NCBI RefSeq assembly: GCF_016583985.1
Contig: NZ_NRSD01000027.1
Location: 1-61,710 of the forward strand
Source of the DNA: Thiocapsa imhoffii
GTDB lineage: Bacteria; Pseudomonadota; Gammaproteobacteria; Chromatiales; Chromatiaceae
Length of the DNA stretch: 61,710 nt
Direction of reading: 5' to 3'
Numbering within the stretch: position 1 is the first letter of the stretch; every line of letters begins with the position of its first letter. The position numbers were made by a program, and so were the translations under genes. The notes below the pieces were generated by a model, which was given only the letters and a program-made list of their open reading frames with translations, did not search any database and had not been told where the DNA came from. Below, one piece after another: positions 1-9,376 of this stretch.

Positions 1-443
1 GAGAGAACCTCGTTCTAGTGAGTCGCAAGTTTATCTCGCATCGTCGCGTTTACTCCTTCGTCAAATCTGTCACAATCAAATTGCTTACTAAAAGGTTATT
101 TGCTTCTATTATATCATTTAATCTCCGCTCTATTGAGCGGAACTTTCTATACAGTCTCTGAGTACCGAACAATACTCTGACTACGCGGCACGGTTATATC
201 TTCCTCACGTGTTCGCGTTATCGTCATAATCTAGCTGGAGCTTACTATTAGGGATGTTAGTGATCACAGCCAAGCACCGTCTGAGTGATCTCAAGAACGG
301 CCAGCAGCTCTTGGTCGACCATGGAGGGTGATCCCTTCCTCCGTGCCGATCATCCCCAACCGGAACGACGATGAACCGATACCCAGACTCCCTTTAGGTT
401 CTGTGTCGATTACTCATACACTCAAAGTGAATAAGAGGATATT
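1..443. other. AT-richer non-coding region
   Basis: No convincing gene is seen in this leading stretch. The first 250 bases are clearly less GC-rich than the rest of the window. It holds a 7-bp stem hairpin at 124-141 and, at its right end, the ribosome binding site AAGAGGA (433-439) for the gene at 444. The promoter of that gene should lie here, but no clean -35/-10 pair could be fixed by eye. Confidence 0.5.
124..141. terminator. Small hairpin, possible weak terminator
   Basis: TCCGCTC at 124-130 pairs perfectly with GAGCGGA at 135-141 across a TATT loop. The following bases (ACTTTCT) are only moderately T-rich, so this may end transcription of a gene left of the window or be chance. Confidence 0.3.
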
Positions 444-920
444 ATGAAGACAATCACGACTTTCGCCGCTGTCTCCATGCTCGCCGTGTCCAGTGTCGCG
501 ATGGCTGAGCAGCAGCTGACCCTGTCTGAGATGGATGGCATCACCGCTGGTACGTGGAGCGCGGATTCGTTTTCAATTGCCGATAGCTTAGGAGGATATC
601 TCTTTGTCGAAACTCGAGCCGAGGCTGAGGTTGACAAGCCGAGTGTTAGGTCATTGGCCGGCTCTTTTACCAGCTCTATTGGTGGTTTTAACATTCCGTC
701 AATCATGCTAACGGCAGATGCCGCTAGTGGAGGTGAGGCAAGTGGTGCGTCATCTGCGAGCACCAGCAGCGGTGCTGCTACGTTTGCGCAATTCGGTGAG
801 CGGACAGCTACCGCTTTTGCAGGTAACGTGACCTTCGCTTCCGGATCATTCTCGAGAGCCTCGAGTGCGTCTTCTGCGAGTGCTTCGGTCAGTCCGTTGA
901 TGAATGATTCGGCCCGGTAA
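444..920 (+). CDS. Exported Ser/Ala-rich protein with a C39-type leader motif (1 of 3)
   Basis: A 158-residue protein of unknown function. Residues 1-21 are a Sec signal peptide (basic start, hydrophobic core, AMA before E22). Directly after it, residues 25-36 read LTLSEMDGITAG and match the double-glycine leader pattern position by position: L at -12, S/T at -11, E at -8, M at -7, I at -4, small residues at -2 and -1. The rest is Ser-, Ala- and Gly-rich, has no cysteine, and becomes low-complexity toward the end. The start is fixed by AAGAGGA 4 bases before the ATG. A strong terminator follows, so the gene is probably its own transcription unit. The C39 peptidase at 2700 is the likely processing enzyme (inference). 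It could be a fibre or amyloid subunit, or a surface peptide. Confidence 0.75.
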   Translation: MKTITTFAAVSMLAVSSVAMAEQQLTLSEMDGITAGTWSADSFSIADSLGGYLFVETRAEAEVDKPSVRSLAGSFTSSIGGFNIPSIMLTADAASGGEASGASSASTSSGAATFAQFGERTATAFAGNVTFASGSFSRASSASSASASVSPLMNDSAR

Positions 921-944
921 TTCTCGGTCGGTTTGCTGATCGTC

Positions 945-972
945 GCAGGGCGCCACTTGGCGCCCTGCTTTA
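945..972 (+). terminator. Rho-independent terminator
   Basis: GCAGGGCGCC (945-954) pairs with GGCGCCCTGC (959-968): a perfect 10-bp stem with an ACTT tetraloop, followed by TTTA. It lies 25 bases after the stop codon of the first exported protein. Confidence 0.8.
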
Positions 973-1294
973 CGACTAAGCAACGGAGCAATGATCATTT
1001 GAGCACAGGAGTGCGATGAATCTCCATTGAGTAACCAATGTTCAAGTCTTTGTTGTTTACATCGGATGCAAGCAAAGACTCCGGTGCTTGCGTGGCGTGA
1101 ACCGCGTGAAGATGTAACCTCAACTCTCGATTAGAATTTGAGTCTCTTGAATCATCTCTTCGGGCAGTCTTTGTGCCCTCGCAAGGGCGAGCGAGTGGCT
1201 CGCTAAGACGTCTAAACATGAATTAGATCGACTCAAATGCCTATGCTTCTCGCATGAATACCGATACCAATACCTACGATAGGAGCTTGTCGCG
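973..1294. other. Non-coding spacer between exported-protein genes
   Basis: No credible gene is seen. The spacer should hold the promoter of the gene at 1295, because a strong terminator lies just upstream. The ribosome binding site AGGAG is at 1281-1285, 9 bases before the ATG. Confidence 0.5.
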
Positions 1295-1717
1295 ATGATT
1301 GTTGGCATCCGCCGCCTGATCGGTCTGACTGCTTTGCTTGGGGCCGCATCGATCTGTCTCGCCTCGGAATCACCGACTGACTCCGCGCCCCACGTTTTAA
1401 CAGCTAATGAAATGGATTCAGTGTCCGCAGGTGCTGCGTCAGTCCTCTCGCTTACGACGGCTCAGGCAGTCGGCTCGGTGGTTTATACCGCGACCTCAGC
1501 TCAGGGCGAGACTCGACAACTTGAGGGCGGAAACGGCTTTATGACACGAAGTGACGGAGTCGCGGTCGCGCTCGGGATTGATGGGAGTGCCTTCGCTGAT
1601 GCAGACTCGATCCACACCCACTCGAATTCGATGAGTGGTTTCCGATACAAGCAAACTTTCAACTTCGTGGGATTGTCGATCTCGATCGAATCAAGTCGTT
1701 TTCTCAGTGGCAACTAG
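1295..1717 (+). CDS. Exported protein with a C39-type leader motif (2 of 3)
   Basis: A 140-residue protein of unknown function. The N-terminus (MIVGIRR, then a hydrophobic run to about residue 24) is a Sec signal peptide. Residues 35-46, LTANEMDSVSAG, fit the double-glycine leader pattern: L -12, T -11, E -8, M -7, V -4, A -2, G -1. The downstream part shares little obvious sequence with its neighbours beyond Ser/Thr/Ala richness. It looks less repetitive and could fold (a Phe-rich segment lies at about 108-135). AGGAG at 1281-1285 supports the start. The shared leader with otherwise divergent cargo is typical of substrates of one export or processing machine. Confidence 0.72.
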   Translation: MIVGIRRLIGLTALLGAASICLASESPTDSAPHVLTANEMDSVSAGAASVLSLTTAQAVGSVVYTATSAQGETRQLEGGNGFMTRSDGVAVALGIDGSAFADADSIHTHSNSMSGFRYKQTFNFVGLSISIESSRFLSGN

Positions 1718-1791
1718 GTCGATTCTCGTCAATCTCGATGTGCTGAAATCGATGCATCAGATTGTGGGACCTCTAGAGAGTGCGAGCGGTG

Positions 1792-1822
1792 CGCAACCTC
1801 AAGTCGTCCCGAAGAGGTTGCG
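1792..1822. other. Stem-loop between exported-protein genes
   Basis: CGCAACCTC (1792-1800) pairs with GAGGTTGCG (1814-1822) around a 13-base loop. No T-run follows on the plus strand. It may be a weak terminator for the gene ending at 1717 or an RNA structure. Confidence 0.35.
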
Positions 1823-1971
1823 GATGGCTGAGTTCGGATGCATGATTGCCGTTCGGCACCTATATTATGATCCAGAGCGGGATTCAGCCGTGAGTATCAA
1901 GCTGACACTCGTCTGAGATTGGTTTGGTAATCGAATCCTCCCACCAGCAGCCCGTCTAGAAGGCTTCAACC

Positions 1972-2496
1972 ATGAAAGTATTGACGACAATTACTGCTAT
2001 CTTGATCGCGACATTCTCTGCTTGTGTGATCGCTGAACAGGAACTCAGCCTGACCGAACTCGATAGCGTCGTTGCCTCCAGTCGCTTCCGGGGTCCAGTC
2101 GATGCCTTTACATCGTCAGCTCGCGCCGAAGCTGTTGCCGATGGGTTTGGCCCTAACTTGATCCTAGAAACGATTGCCTCGGCTGAAACGGGACCGGCGG
2201 AAATCGGCCTTGCGCGACCGGGCATGGCCGAAATGGAAGATTCGTCGCCGATGACTTCAAGCTCCTTTGCTCAGTCCATTTCCATTGCAAACGGGGCTAG
2301 CAGGTTCCAGGTAGCCTCCATTTCGACTCGTGGGACTGCCACCGGTGCGGGAAGCCGTTCGGAAAGCCGTACGTACGCCTTTGTCGACTACGATGCTGGA
2401 ATTTCTCAGAGTTGGGCAACTCAAACATCGACCGCATCAGGTGCTTTTTCGAGCGCGGAGAGTTCGAGTCAGGCGGTTTCCGTAGTCTCCAAATGA
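1972..2496 (+). CDS. Exported Ser-rich protein with a C39-type leader motif (3 of 3)
   Basis: A 174-residue protein of unknown function. Residues 1-21 form a Sec signal peptide. The motif LSLTELDSVVAS sits at residues 25-36, exactly where it sits in the first paralog. It keeps L -12, S -11, E -8, L -7, V -4 and A -2, but has Ser instead of Gly at -1. The remainder is rich in Ser, Ala and Thr, lacks cysteine after the signal peptide, and ends in a low-complexity Ser tail. AGAAGG at 1957-1962 precedes the ATG. It stands 203 bases upstream of the C39 peptidase gene. Apart from the leader it is not clearly homologous to the other two by eye. Confidence 0.75.
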   Translation: MKVLTTITAILIATFSACVIAEQELSLTELDSVVASSRFRGPVDAFTSSARAEAVADGFGPNLILETIASAETGPAEIGLARPGMAEMEDSSPMTSSSFAQSISIANGASRFQVASISTRGTATGAGSRSESRTYAFVDYDAGISQSWATQTSTASGAFSSAESSSQAVSVVSK

Positions 2497-2510
2497 CATA
2501 GGAGATGACA

Positions 2511-2544
2511 TGCGACCAGACGCAGGGTAGCGACCCTGGTCGCA
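2511..2544 (+). promoter_or_regulatory. Alternative stem-loops before the C39 peptidase gene
   Basis: TGCGACCAG (2511-2519) can pair with CTGGTCGCA (2536-2544). A competing inner hairpin pairs CAGGGT (2523-2528) with ACCCTG (2533-2538), and the two structures share bases 2536-2538. There is no T-run. It could limit read-through from the gene ending at 2496 or regulate the peptidase transcript. Confidence 0.4.
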
Positions 2545-2699
2545 CGGCGAATCTTGCGCAAGTTATCCAGACCTCGATTGATGCATGTTCTGCGAATCAA
2601 ATGCCCGCGACTGGATATAGCCTTTCCGTGTCAGTCCACCGACCCGCAGCATGATGGTCGCACATTGAGGATTCATCACCCGACCCTGAGGGTTGTGAC

Positions 2700-3401
2700 A
2701 TGACCGAGCTGGGTAGTCAGGCTGCCGTTTCGCTCAGAAACTCGAAGAGTTTGAGGATGATTAGCTTGCCTCAAGCATCACTATATTATCTTATCTATCC
2801 GCTCGCACTCGTCCTAACGTCAGCCATAGTGCAATCCCCAGTCTCAGCCTCCGAACCTGTGCGCTCGTTGCTCGAAATGCGGCGCGACAATGTCGTGATC
2901 CAGGAATGGGATCTCAGTTGCGGAGCGGCCGCTCTGACCACCCTCTTAAACCAAGAATTCAGTGATCCGATCACCGAGCAGTCTGTGGCGACGGCTTTGA
3001 TGCAGCGTCCCGAGTACATCGCCAATCCTGAGCTTGTTTCGATCCGCGAGGGTTTCTCACTGCTGGACCTGAAGCGTCTCGTCGATGCTCGTGGCTATCA
3101 CGGTGTAGGACTAGGCAGGATGACAGTGGCCGACCTTGAGCGTCGTGCGCCTGTTTTAGTTCCTATCAATTCTCGAGGTTATAATCATTTTGTGGTCTTC
3201 AGGGGACGTGTGGGCGATCGTGTTCTGCTCGCCGACCCCGCTTGGGGGAACCGCACACTGACGGTTCAGCAGTTTGAGCGCGCATGGATCGAGTATCCGA
3301 GAATCGGGCACGTGGGATTCGTGGTCGAGACGGGCGCAAATGGTCTGATACCGACTGGCGGTCTCAATCCTGAACTCAGTGACTTCTTCACCTTCAACTG
3401 A
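2700..3401 (+). CDS. Exported stand-alone C39-family cysteine peptidase (FapD-like)
   Basis: A 233-residue peptidase of the C39 (bacteriocin-processing) family, without the ABC transporter usually fused to it. Visible catalytic features are Gln68, Cys74 in DLSCGAAAL, His163 in NHFVVF, and Asp179 in ADPAWGN. A hydrophobic segment ending in SPVSA (about residues 28-50) acts as a signal peptide, placing the enzyme in the periplasm. The start is uncertain: ATG 2700 has TGAGGG 7 bases upstream; ATG 2757 has GAAGAG 7 bases upstream and gives a more normal signal peptide. Of known systems it is most like FapD of the Fap amyloid operon. The three upstream genes, whose products carry C39-type cleavage motifs after their signal peptides, are the probable substrates. 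Confidence 0.85.
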   Translation: MTELGSQAAVSLRNSKSLRMISLPQASLYYLIYPLALVLTSAIVQSPVSASEPVRSLLEMRRDNVVIQEWDLSCGAAALTTLLNQEFSDPITEQSVATALMQRPEYIANPELVSIREGFSLLDLKRLVDARGYHGVGLGRMTVADLERRAPVLVPINSRGYNHFVVFRGRVGDRVLLADPAWGNRTLTVQQFERAWIEYPRIGHVGFVVETGANGLIPTGGLNPELSDFFTFN

Positions 3402-3519
3402 TGATTTGAAGATAGGATCGGCAAACCCTACTAGAGGCTGGTGATTCAGTCCTCATCGGTTTCTACAGGATCTTGCTTCCCAACAAGTACGAATAGATCA
3501 GGAAGGTATCAAATACTCA

Positions 3520-3551
3520 CCCACTTACCGAGGTAAGTGGGGGAAATTTTT
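3520..3551 (+). terminator. Rho-independent terminator
   Basis: CCCACTTAC (3520-3528) pairs with GTAAGTGGG (3533-3541), a perfect 9-bp stem with a CGAG loop, followed by GGAAA and five T residues (3547-3551). It ends the peptidase transcript and separates it from the convergent outer-membrane gene. Confidence 0.8.
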
Positions 3552-3668
3552 GTCGAGCGTCCAGCTACTCGCTACTCTGAACACGTCTCGCATTCAGGAG
3601 TCTGCTCATTGATGGCTGCGGCTCGAGCGCATCATTACTGATCCGAAAGGGGCGCGATCGCGGACTCG

Positions 3669-4865
3669 TTAGAACTGGATGGGCAGCGCGACGTTGATCA
3701 AATAGTCCGGTGCATCATCCGTCAGCCCCACGCCAAGCGTAAAGGCTAGGAGGGTCCGGCGTGCGACGATGGATGAGGCCCCGATCGCCAGGATGCTGCT
3801 GACTTGATCCGAGCCGGGGATGTTGTGGCCATTGAGCCGGGTTTCGCTTGAGAAGCTTTGAATCAGTGCAAGGCTGAGCGCGGTATCGGGACTGGCCGCG
3901 AGCGATGTCCCGAGTGTGAATCCCCAGGCGTCACCCGGTTGCACACTATCTTTTTCGAAGGTGTAGGTGTAATTCAGGTTCGCCGTGAAGACAAGTGGAT
4001 CCTGTCGCTTGAGCGCCGTCAGTCCGACCCGGACATCCTGGTAGCCGATTCCCAGCGGAACCCCACTGCTGAACCGGTCACCCGATCCGGTGTTCCAGGT
4101 CACGCGTCCAACCAGATCGGGCTTCCAACCACTTTCGCGCAGCAGCGTGGTCGCCAACCCAATCCGGACATCGCCGATCGAATTGCCCGAATTGCCGCGC
4201 GAGCGCACGCCGTTGAGACCGACCGGTTCATTGACGGACTGTTCGACCCAGCGATAGGGGACCGTGAGTTCGAGCTGGCTGTTAAAGGGCAACCCCGCTA
4301 GGATCCGGACTCCCGCGTCATACTCGTTCTGATTCACTTCCACGTTCCGCGCGGCGAGGAAGCCGTCGGCCTCGACCAGCGTCGGAACGGTGTTTTCGCG
4401 GCGGGTATAATTGAAATAGGGCTCAACGAGGAAGCGGCCCGGTCCGAGCAGGAACGCACCCTCGGCCTGAAGCGTTCGCTCCAAGGCGCGCTCAGCGGCC
4501 AATTCATCGATCTCTACCATGCCGGGGCCCGGTGACGGTGGCATGGTCCCACCGTTCTGTGCCGCGGCGCTGGCCGCGGCAGCGGGTGCCGCGGGCGGCA
4601 TCGCTGGTGCCGGCGGCGCGGCAGTGGGTGGGGTGCTGGTCGCTTGACTTGCCGAAGCGTGTTGGCGGGCGAGCTGCGATTCGAGTTGTTGGACGCGCAG
4701 ACGGAGGTTGTCGATCGCCGCGGTGGCCTCTTCGAGCGCCGCGATGGTCTCGGTCTAGTCAGCCGCGTGGATGGGCGCCTGAACCAGGACGCCAAGGCTC
4801 AGGGTCAAGGCGAGGATCGAGGCACTCGGTGAATGCCTGCCATGCTCGAAGACGACACGTTCCAT
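3669..4865 (-). CDS. Outer-membrane beta-barrel channel with N-terminal coiled coil (FapF-like), interrupted by an in-frame TAG
   Basis: Read from ATG 4865 (preceded by AGGAAAGAGAG) the frame encodes 398 codons. Codons 1-36 are a signal peptide ending in HAAD, codon 37 is TAG (4755-4757), then comes a heptad-like coiled coil (about 38-65: IAALEEATAAIDNLRLRVQQ), a Pro/Ala-rich linker, and a barrel of alternating strands ending in Phe. The frame is otherwise open for the full length. Without read-through the next ATG is at 4601, which would leave 310 residues with no signal peptide. Coiled coil, linker and C-terminal barrel match the layout of FapF, the secretion channel for Fap amyloid; the barrel also resembles the COG4313 transporter group. 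Its partners are probably the C39 peptidase and small exported proteins next door. Confidence 0.7.
4755..4757 (-). other. In-frame amber codon after the signal peptide
   Basis: On the minus strand the codons read GCT GAC TAG ACC. A single C-to-T change from CAG (Gln) would create it. It is in frame with both the signal peptide upstream and the coiled coil and barrel downstream. It may be a nonsense mutation, a read-through site or a sequencing error. Confidence 0.75.
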
Positions 4866-5202
4866 CTCTCTTTCCTCATCGAGGCCAATCATGGGGTGAT
4901 CGGTTGGGTCGGGATGTGATCGGGACCGATCGCATCGACGCGGTTGGGGTCTTGGAATTCAGCGGCGACGATCGAACGGCCAGCGGATCCATGGGATCAT
5001 ATCCGTCCACTCAGCGCCCAGACGGACACTGCAAGCCACGACCGATGATTATACACATGGCGCTCAAGAATGCGCGCATCTCGCTTGATTTCGATGCCCC
5101 GGTCGGGAGCCTGTTGTCCGGGGCTGATCGCTTCGCCGCCATCACCCAGGTTTGGGTGTTACGTAACGGTGATCATGGGTCGTATGTGAAGAGGATCACT
5201 CG
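4866..5202. other. Intergenic region between divergent genes
   Basis: The stretch separates the leftward channel gene from the rightward CopD-like gene and should hold both promoters. No gene, tRNA or clear operator was recognised. The ribosome binding site for the right-hand gene (GAAGAGGA) lies near 5188. Confidence 0.4.
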
Positions 5203-5665
5203 ATGAATCTCAGTTTCGCTCTCCCCCTCGCGCTGCATCAAATCGCGAGTGTCGTTTGGATCGGGGGGATGTTCTTTGCTCACTTCGCCCTCCGCCCAAC
5301 CCTGCAAGCGGTTCTCGAACCGGAACCGCGGCTGCGGGTCGCACTCGGGGTCTTTCAGCGTTTCTTTCCCTGGGTTTGGGGAGCGATCGCGTTGCTCTGG
5401 CTGAGCGGCCTCTGGGTGTTCCTAGTGGTGATGGGCGGGAAGGCTGACACCCATGTGCATGCGATGATGGGGCTCGCGCTCATCATGACCCTGGTGTTCA
5501 CCCTGATTGTTTTCTTACCATTCCGTCGGCTGGAACGCGCCCTCGCCGCGGGGGAACTGCCCACGGCGGCGGCTTCCTTTGCGTGGATCCGTGGGCTGAT
5601 GGGGTTTAATCTGCTCCTGGGGCTCGCGACGGTGGTGATCGCCGCCGCGGGTCCAAGCCTGTGGT

Positions 5666-5673
<8 letters not shown>
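5203..5673 (+). CDS. CopD-family integral membrane protein
   Basis: A 156-residue inner-membrane protein with four predicted hydrophobic spans. The first contains HQIASVVWIGGMFFAHF, typical of the CopD / copper-resistance D superfamily, in which conserved His residues may bind metal or haem. The short single-domain form is common in proteobacteria and its substrate is generally unknown. GAAGAGGA about 8 bases before the ATG supports the start. The last 8 bases overlap the end of the convergent hydrogenase large-subunit gene. There is no evidence that it belongs to the hydrogenase operon, which lies on the other strand. Confidence 0.72.
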
Positions 5674-7396
<1,723 letters not shown>

Positions 7397-7397
7397 G

Positions 7398-8717
7398 TCA
7401 GTTCTTCTCCACCAGGTGCTCGGCGATCATCTCGGTGAGACCAACCACCGGGATCTCCATGTTGAATTCCTCCAGGCCCTCTTCGAGCTGGGTCCGGCAG
7501 GTGGCGCACATGGTGACCATGCGTTCCGGGTTGACCTCTTCGATCTGGGCCTTCTTGCGCTTGAACGCGGCCATCTTGAGTGGTTCAGCACGCTCGTTGG
7601 AGCTGACCCCGCCGCCCGCGCCGCAGCACCACTGGAATTTGCCGTGCTCCTTGAGTTCGACGAAATTCTCGGCGACCAGGTTCATGAGGTTACGCTGCTG
7701 GTCGATGACACCACTCTTGCGGGCCAAATTGCAGGGATCATGCATCGAGAGCCGGTCGGTCTCCATGCCTTCGGTCTTGATCCGCCCGCTGGCGCGCAGT
7801 TCGTCGAGGACCTCAATGATGTGGAAGACCCGGAAGGGATAGGGGCGACCGATCAGATTGGGGCCTTCCCAGCGGATCGCCGTGAAGGCGTGGCCGCACT
7901 CGGGGCTGATCACCTTCGGCACCTTGAGCGTTTGGGCCGCGGCCACAACCCGCTCGACCAGTTGCGCGGCGATGTCCTTATTGCCGATCTGGATGCCGGC
8001 GTTGGTCGCTTCGAAACACTGGGTCGAGAGCGTCCAAGTCACCCCGGCATGGTCGAAGATCTTGGTGATGGCCTCGAGATACTCGGGGAAGTTGATGATC
8101 TCCATCGAGGAGAGCAGCACCAGGTACTCAACGCCCTCCTGGTCGACCGGCACCCGCAGCCCGCTGCTGGTCTGGACGTGCTCGATCTGGACCTGGAGCG
8201 TCTTCCATTGCAGTCCCATCGGGCTGCCGGTCTTGATCGCGCGCACCGAGGCGGCAATCAGCCCTTCCGGTGCGTGTCCGGCTTGGACCATGCCCTCGCG
8301 TGATTTGCGAATCATGAGGGCGAGGTCATTGCCGACGGGGCAGACCATGGAGCAGCGTCCGCACATGGAGCAGGAGTCATACAGCAACTCCTCCCATTCG
8401 GTGAGCATCTCGTCGGTGACCTGTTGTTGCAGACCCAGTTTGCCCTTGATCTTGCCCCAGAGGGTGAAGTCGTTTTCCCAGACACGACGCAGCGGCTCGA
8501 GCTTGAGGATGGGCGTGTATTTGGGATCGCCGGTCTCGAGATAGAAGGGACAGGCTTGGGCGCAGATGCCGCAGTGCACGCAGCTTGAGAAGAAGGCCGC
8601 GACCGGGCCGTCGACCTCGGCGCGGAAGGCCGCGAGCCCTCGCTCCAGTGTCAGTTCGCTCGGCGTCGCGTCACGCTGTGGCGTCGTGCGGTCTTGCGCG
8701 AGTGTCAGTTCACTCAT
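7398..8717 (-). CDS. isp2: Hydrogenase-associated iron-sulfur protein Isp2 (HdrD-like)
   Basis: A 439-residue cytoplasmic iron-sulfur protein like heterodisulfide reductase subunit D or the DsrK type. Two 4Fe-4S motifs are visible near the N-terminus: CVHCGICAQACP and CSMCGRCSMVCP. The C-terminal half has two CCG-type segments, including a WCCGAGGG motif and HDPCNLARKSG, which in HdrD-like proteins bind a special cubane cluster. It should take electrons from the haem-containing Isp1 and hand them to a cytoplasmic thiol or carrier not identified here. Its ATG overlaps the isp1 stop (ATGA), so the two are translationally coupled. Confidence 0.92.
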   Translation of the reverse strand: MSELTLAQDRTTPQRDATPSELTLERGLAAFRAEVDGPVAAFFSSCVHCGICAQACPFYLETGDPKYTPILKLEPLRRVWENDFTLWGKIKGKLGLQQQVTDEMLTEWEELLYDSCSMCGRCSMVCPVGNDLALMIRKSREGMVQAGHAPEGLIAASVRAIKTGSPMGLQWKTLQVQIEHVQTSSGLRVPVDQEGVEYLVLLSSMEIINFPEYLEAITKIFDHAGVTWTLSTQCFEATNAGIQIGNKDIAAQLVERVVAAAQTLKVPKVISPECGHAFTAIRWEGPNLIGRPYPFRVFHIIEVLDELRASGRIKTEGMETDRLSMHDPCNLARKSGVIDQQRNLMNLVAENFVELKEHGKFQWCCGAGGGVSSNERAEPLKMAAFKRKKAQIEEVNPERMVTMCATCRTQLEEGLEEFNMEIPVVGLTEMIAEHLVEKN

Positions 8718-9376
8718 GACTGAACCCCCTTACGGCCGAATGCCGCGCCGTTGTACCAGCGGGCGATGAAGGCGGTGAAGATGTGCGTTAATTTGGTGAA
8801 GGGCAGCAGGATCAGCATGATCTCGGCCGCGAGGATGTGCATCCCCAGGATCAGCGGATAGGGATGGACGAGGCGGTAGTAGGCGAGCCAGCCGGTCAGG
8901 ACCACCGCGAACACCACCGCCCAGACGATATAGTCCTCGACCGTGCTGATGCGTCGCTTCACCGGGTGGGTCATGCGATGGACCAGGGTTGCGAGCAGCG
9001 CGACCAGGGTCACGGCCGTCACCAGGCTGATGATGGGATTGGGCAGCGCCGGCCAGGAGAGTCCGGTGAGGCTTTCGATCAAGGCGATGTGCGGCAGGAA
9101 GAGCAGGAGCACGATCAGGAAGCCGATGTGCCAGATCCAGCCGACCACGACGTTGAAGGGGGCACGCTGGAAGGTGCCCGGATCGGCGACGGTGCGGGTG
9201 AGCATGGTGCGCAGACCCGGCAGCCACTCGCCGGCGCGGGCCTCGGCGAAATTCTTCTTGCGTCCGAGCATGACGATTTCGGCGATGCGCACCAGCAGAC
9301 CGATCGCGAAAATGGTGATCGCGATGTTGAACATGGGACCCTTGGTCCACAGCAGGAATTCCATCGAGCCGCTCAT
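8714..9376 (-). CDS. isp1: Hydrogenase-associated cytochrome b-type membrane protein Isp1
   Basis: A 220-residue membrane protein resembling NarI/DsrM-type b-type cytochromes, with about five hydrophobic spans and conserved His residues (for example in WIWHIGF and LGMHILAAE) as likely haem ligands. It links the periplasm-facing hydrogenase to Isp2 on the cytoplasmic side. The start chosen (9376, MSGSMEF) overlaps the hynS stop codon as ATGA; a much longer upstream open frame exists, but its sequence is only the other-frame shadow of hynS. The 3' end overlaps the isp2 start by 4 bases. Confidence 0.9.
   Translation of the reverse strand: MSGSMEFLLWTKGPMFNIAITIFAIGLLVRIAEIVMLGRKKNFAEARAGEWLPGLRTMLTRTVADPGTFQRAPFNVVVGWIWHIGFLIVLLLFLPHIALIESLTGLSWPALPNPIISLVTAVTLVALLATLVHRMTHPVKRRISTVEDYIVWAVVFAVVLTGWLAYYRLVHPYPLILGMHILAAEIMLILLPFTKLTHIFTAFIARWYNGAAFGRKGVQS

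Noticed and set aside
1635..1916. A 93-codon open frame overlapping the end of the second exported protein
   Set aside because: No signal peptide, no leader motif, overlaps a better gene in another frame and has no ribosome binding site.
3669..4865. Channel gene called as a plain 310-residue protein from ATG 4601
   Set aside because: That start lies inside a Pro/Ala-rich linker, lacks a signal peptide, and would leave an outer-membrane barrel in the cytoplasm; the longer frame with TAG explains the sequence better.
4532..5206. A 224-codon plus-strand open frame across the channel gene 5' end
   Set aside because: Arg/Trp-rich shadow sequence. The minus-strand frame has a signal peptide, coiled coil and barrel.
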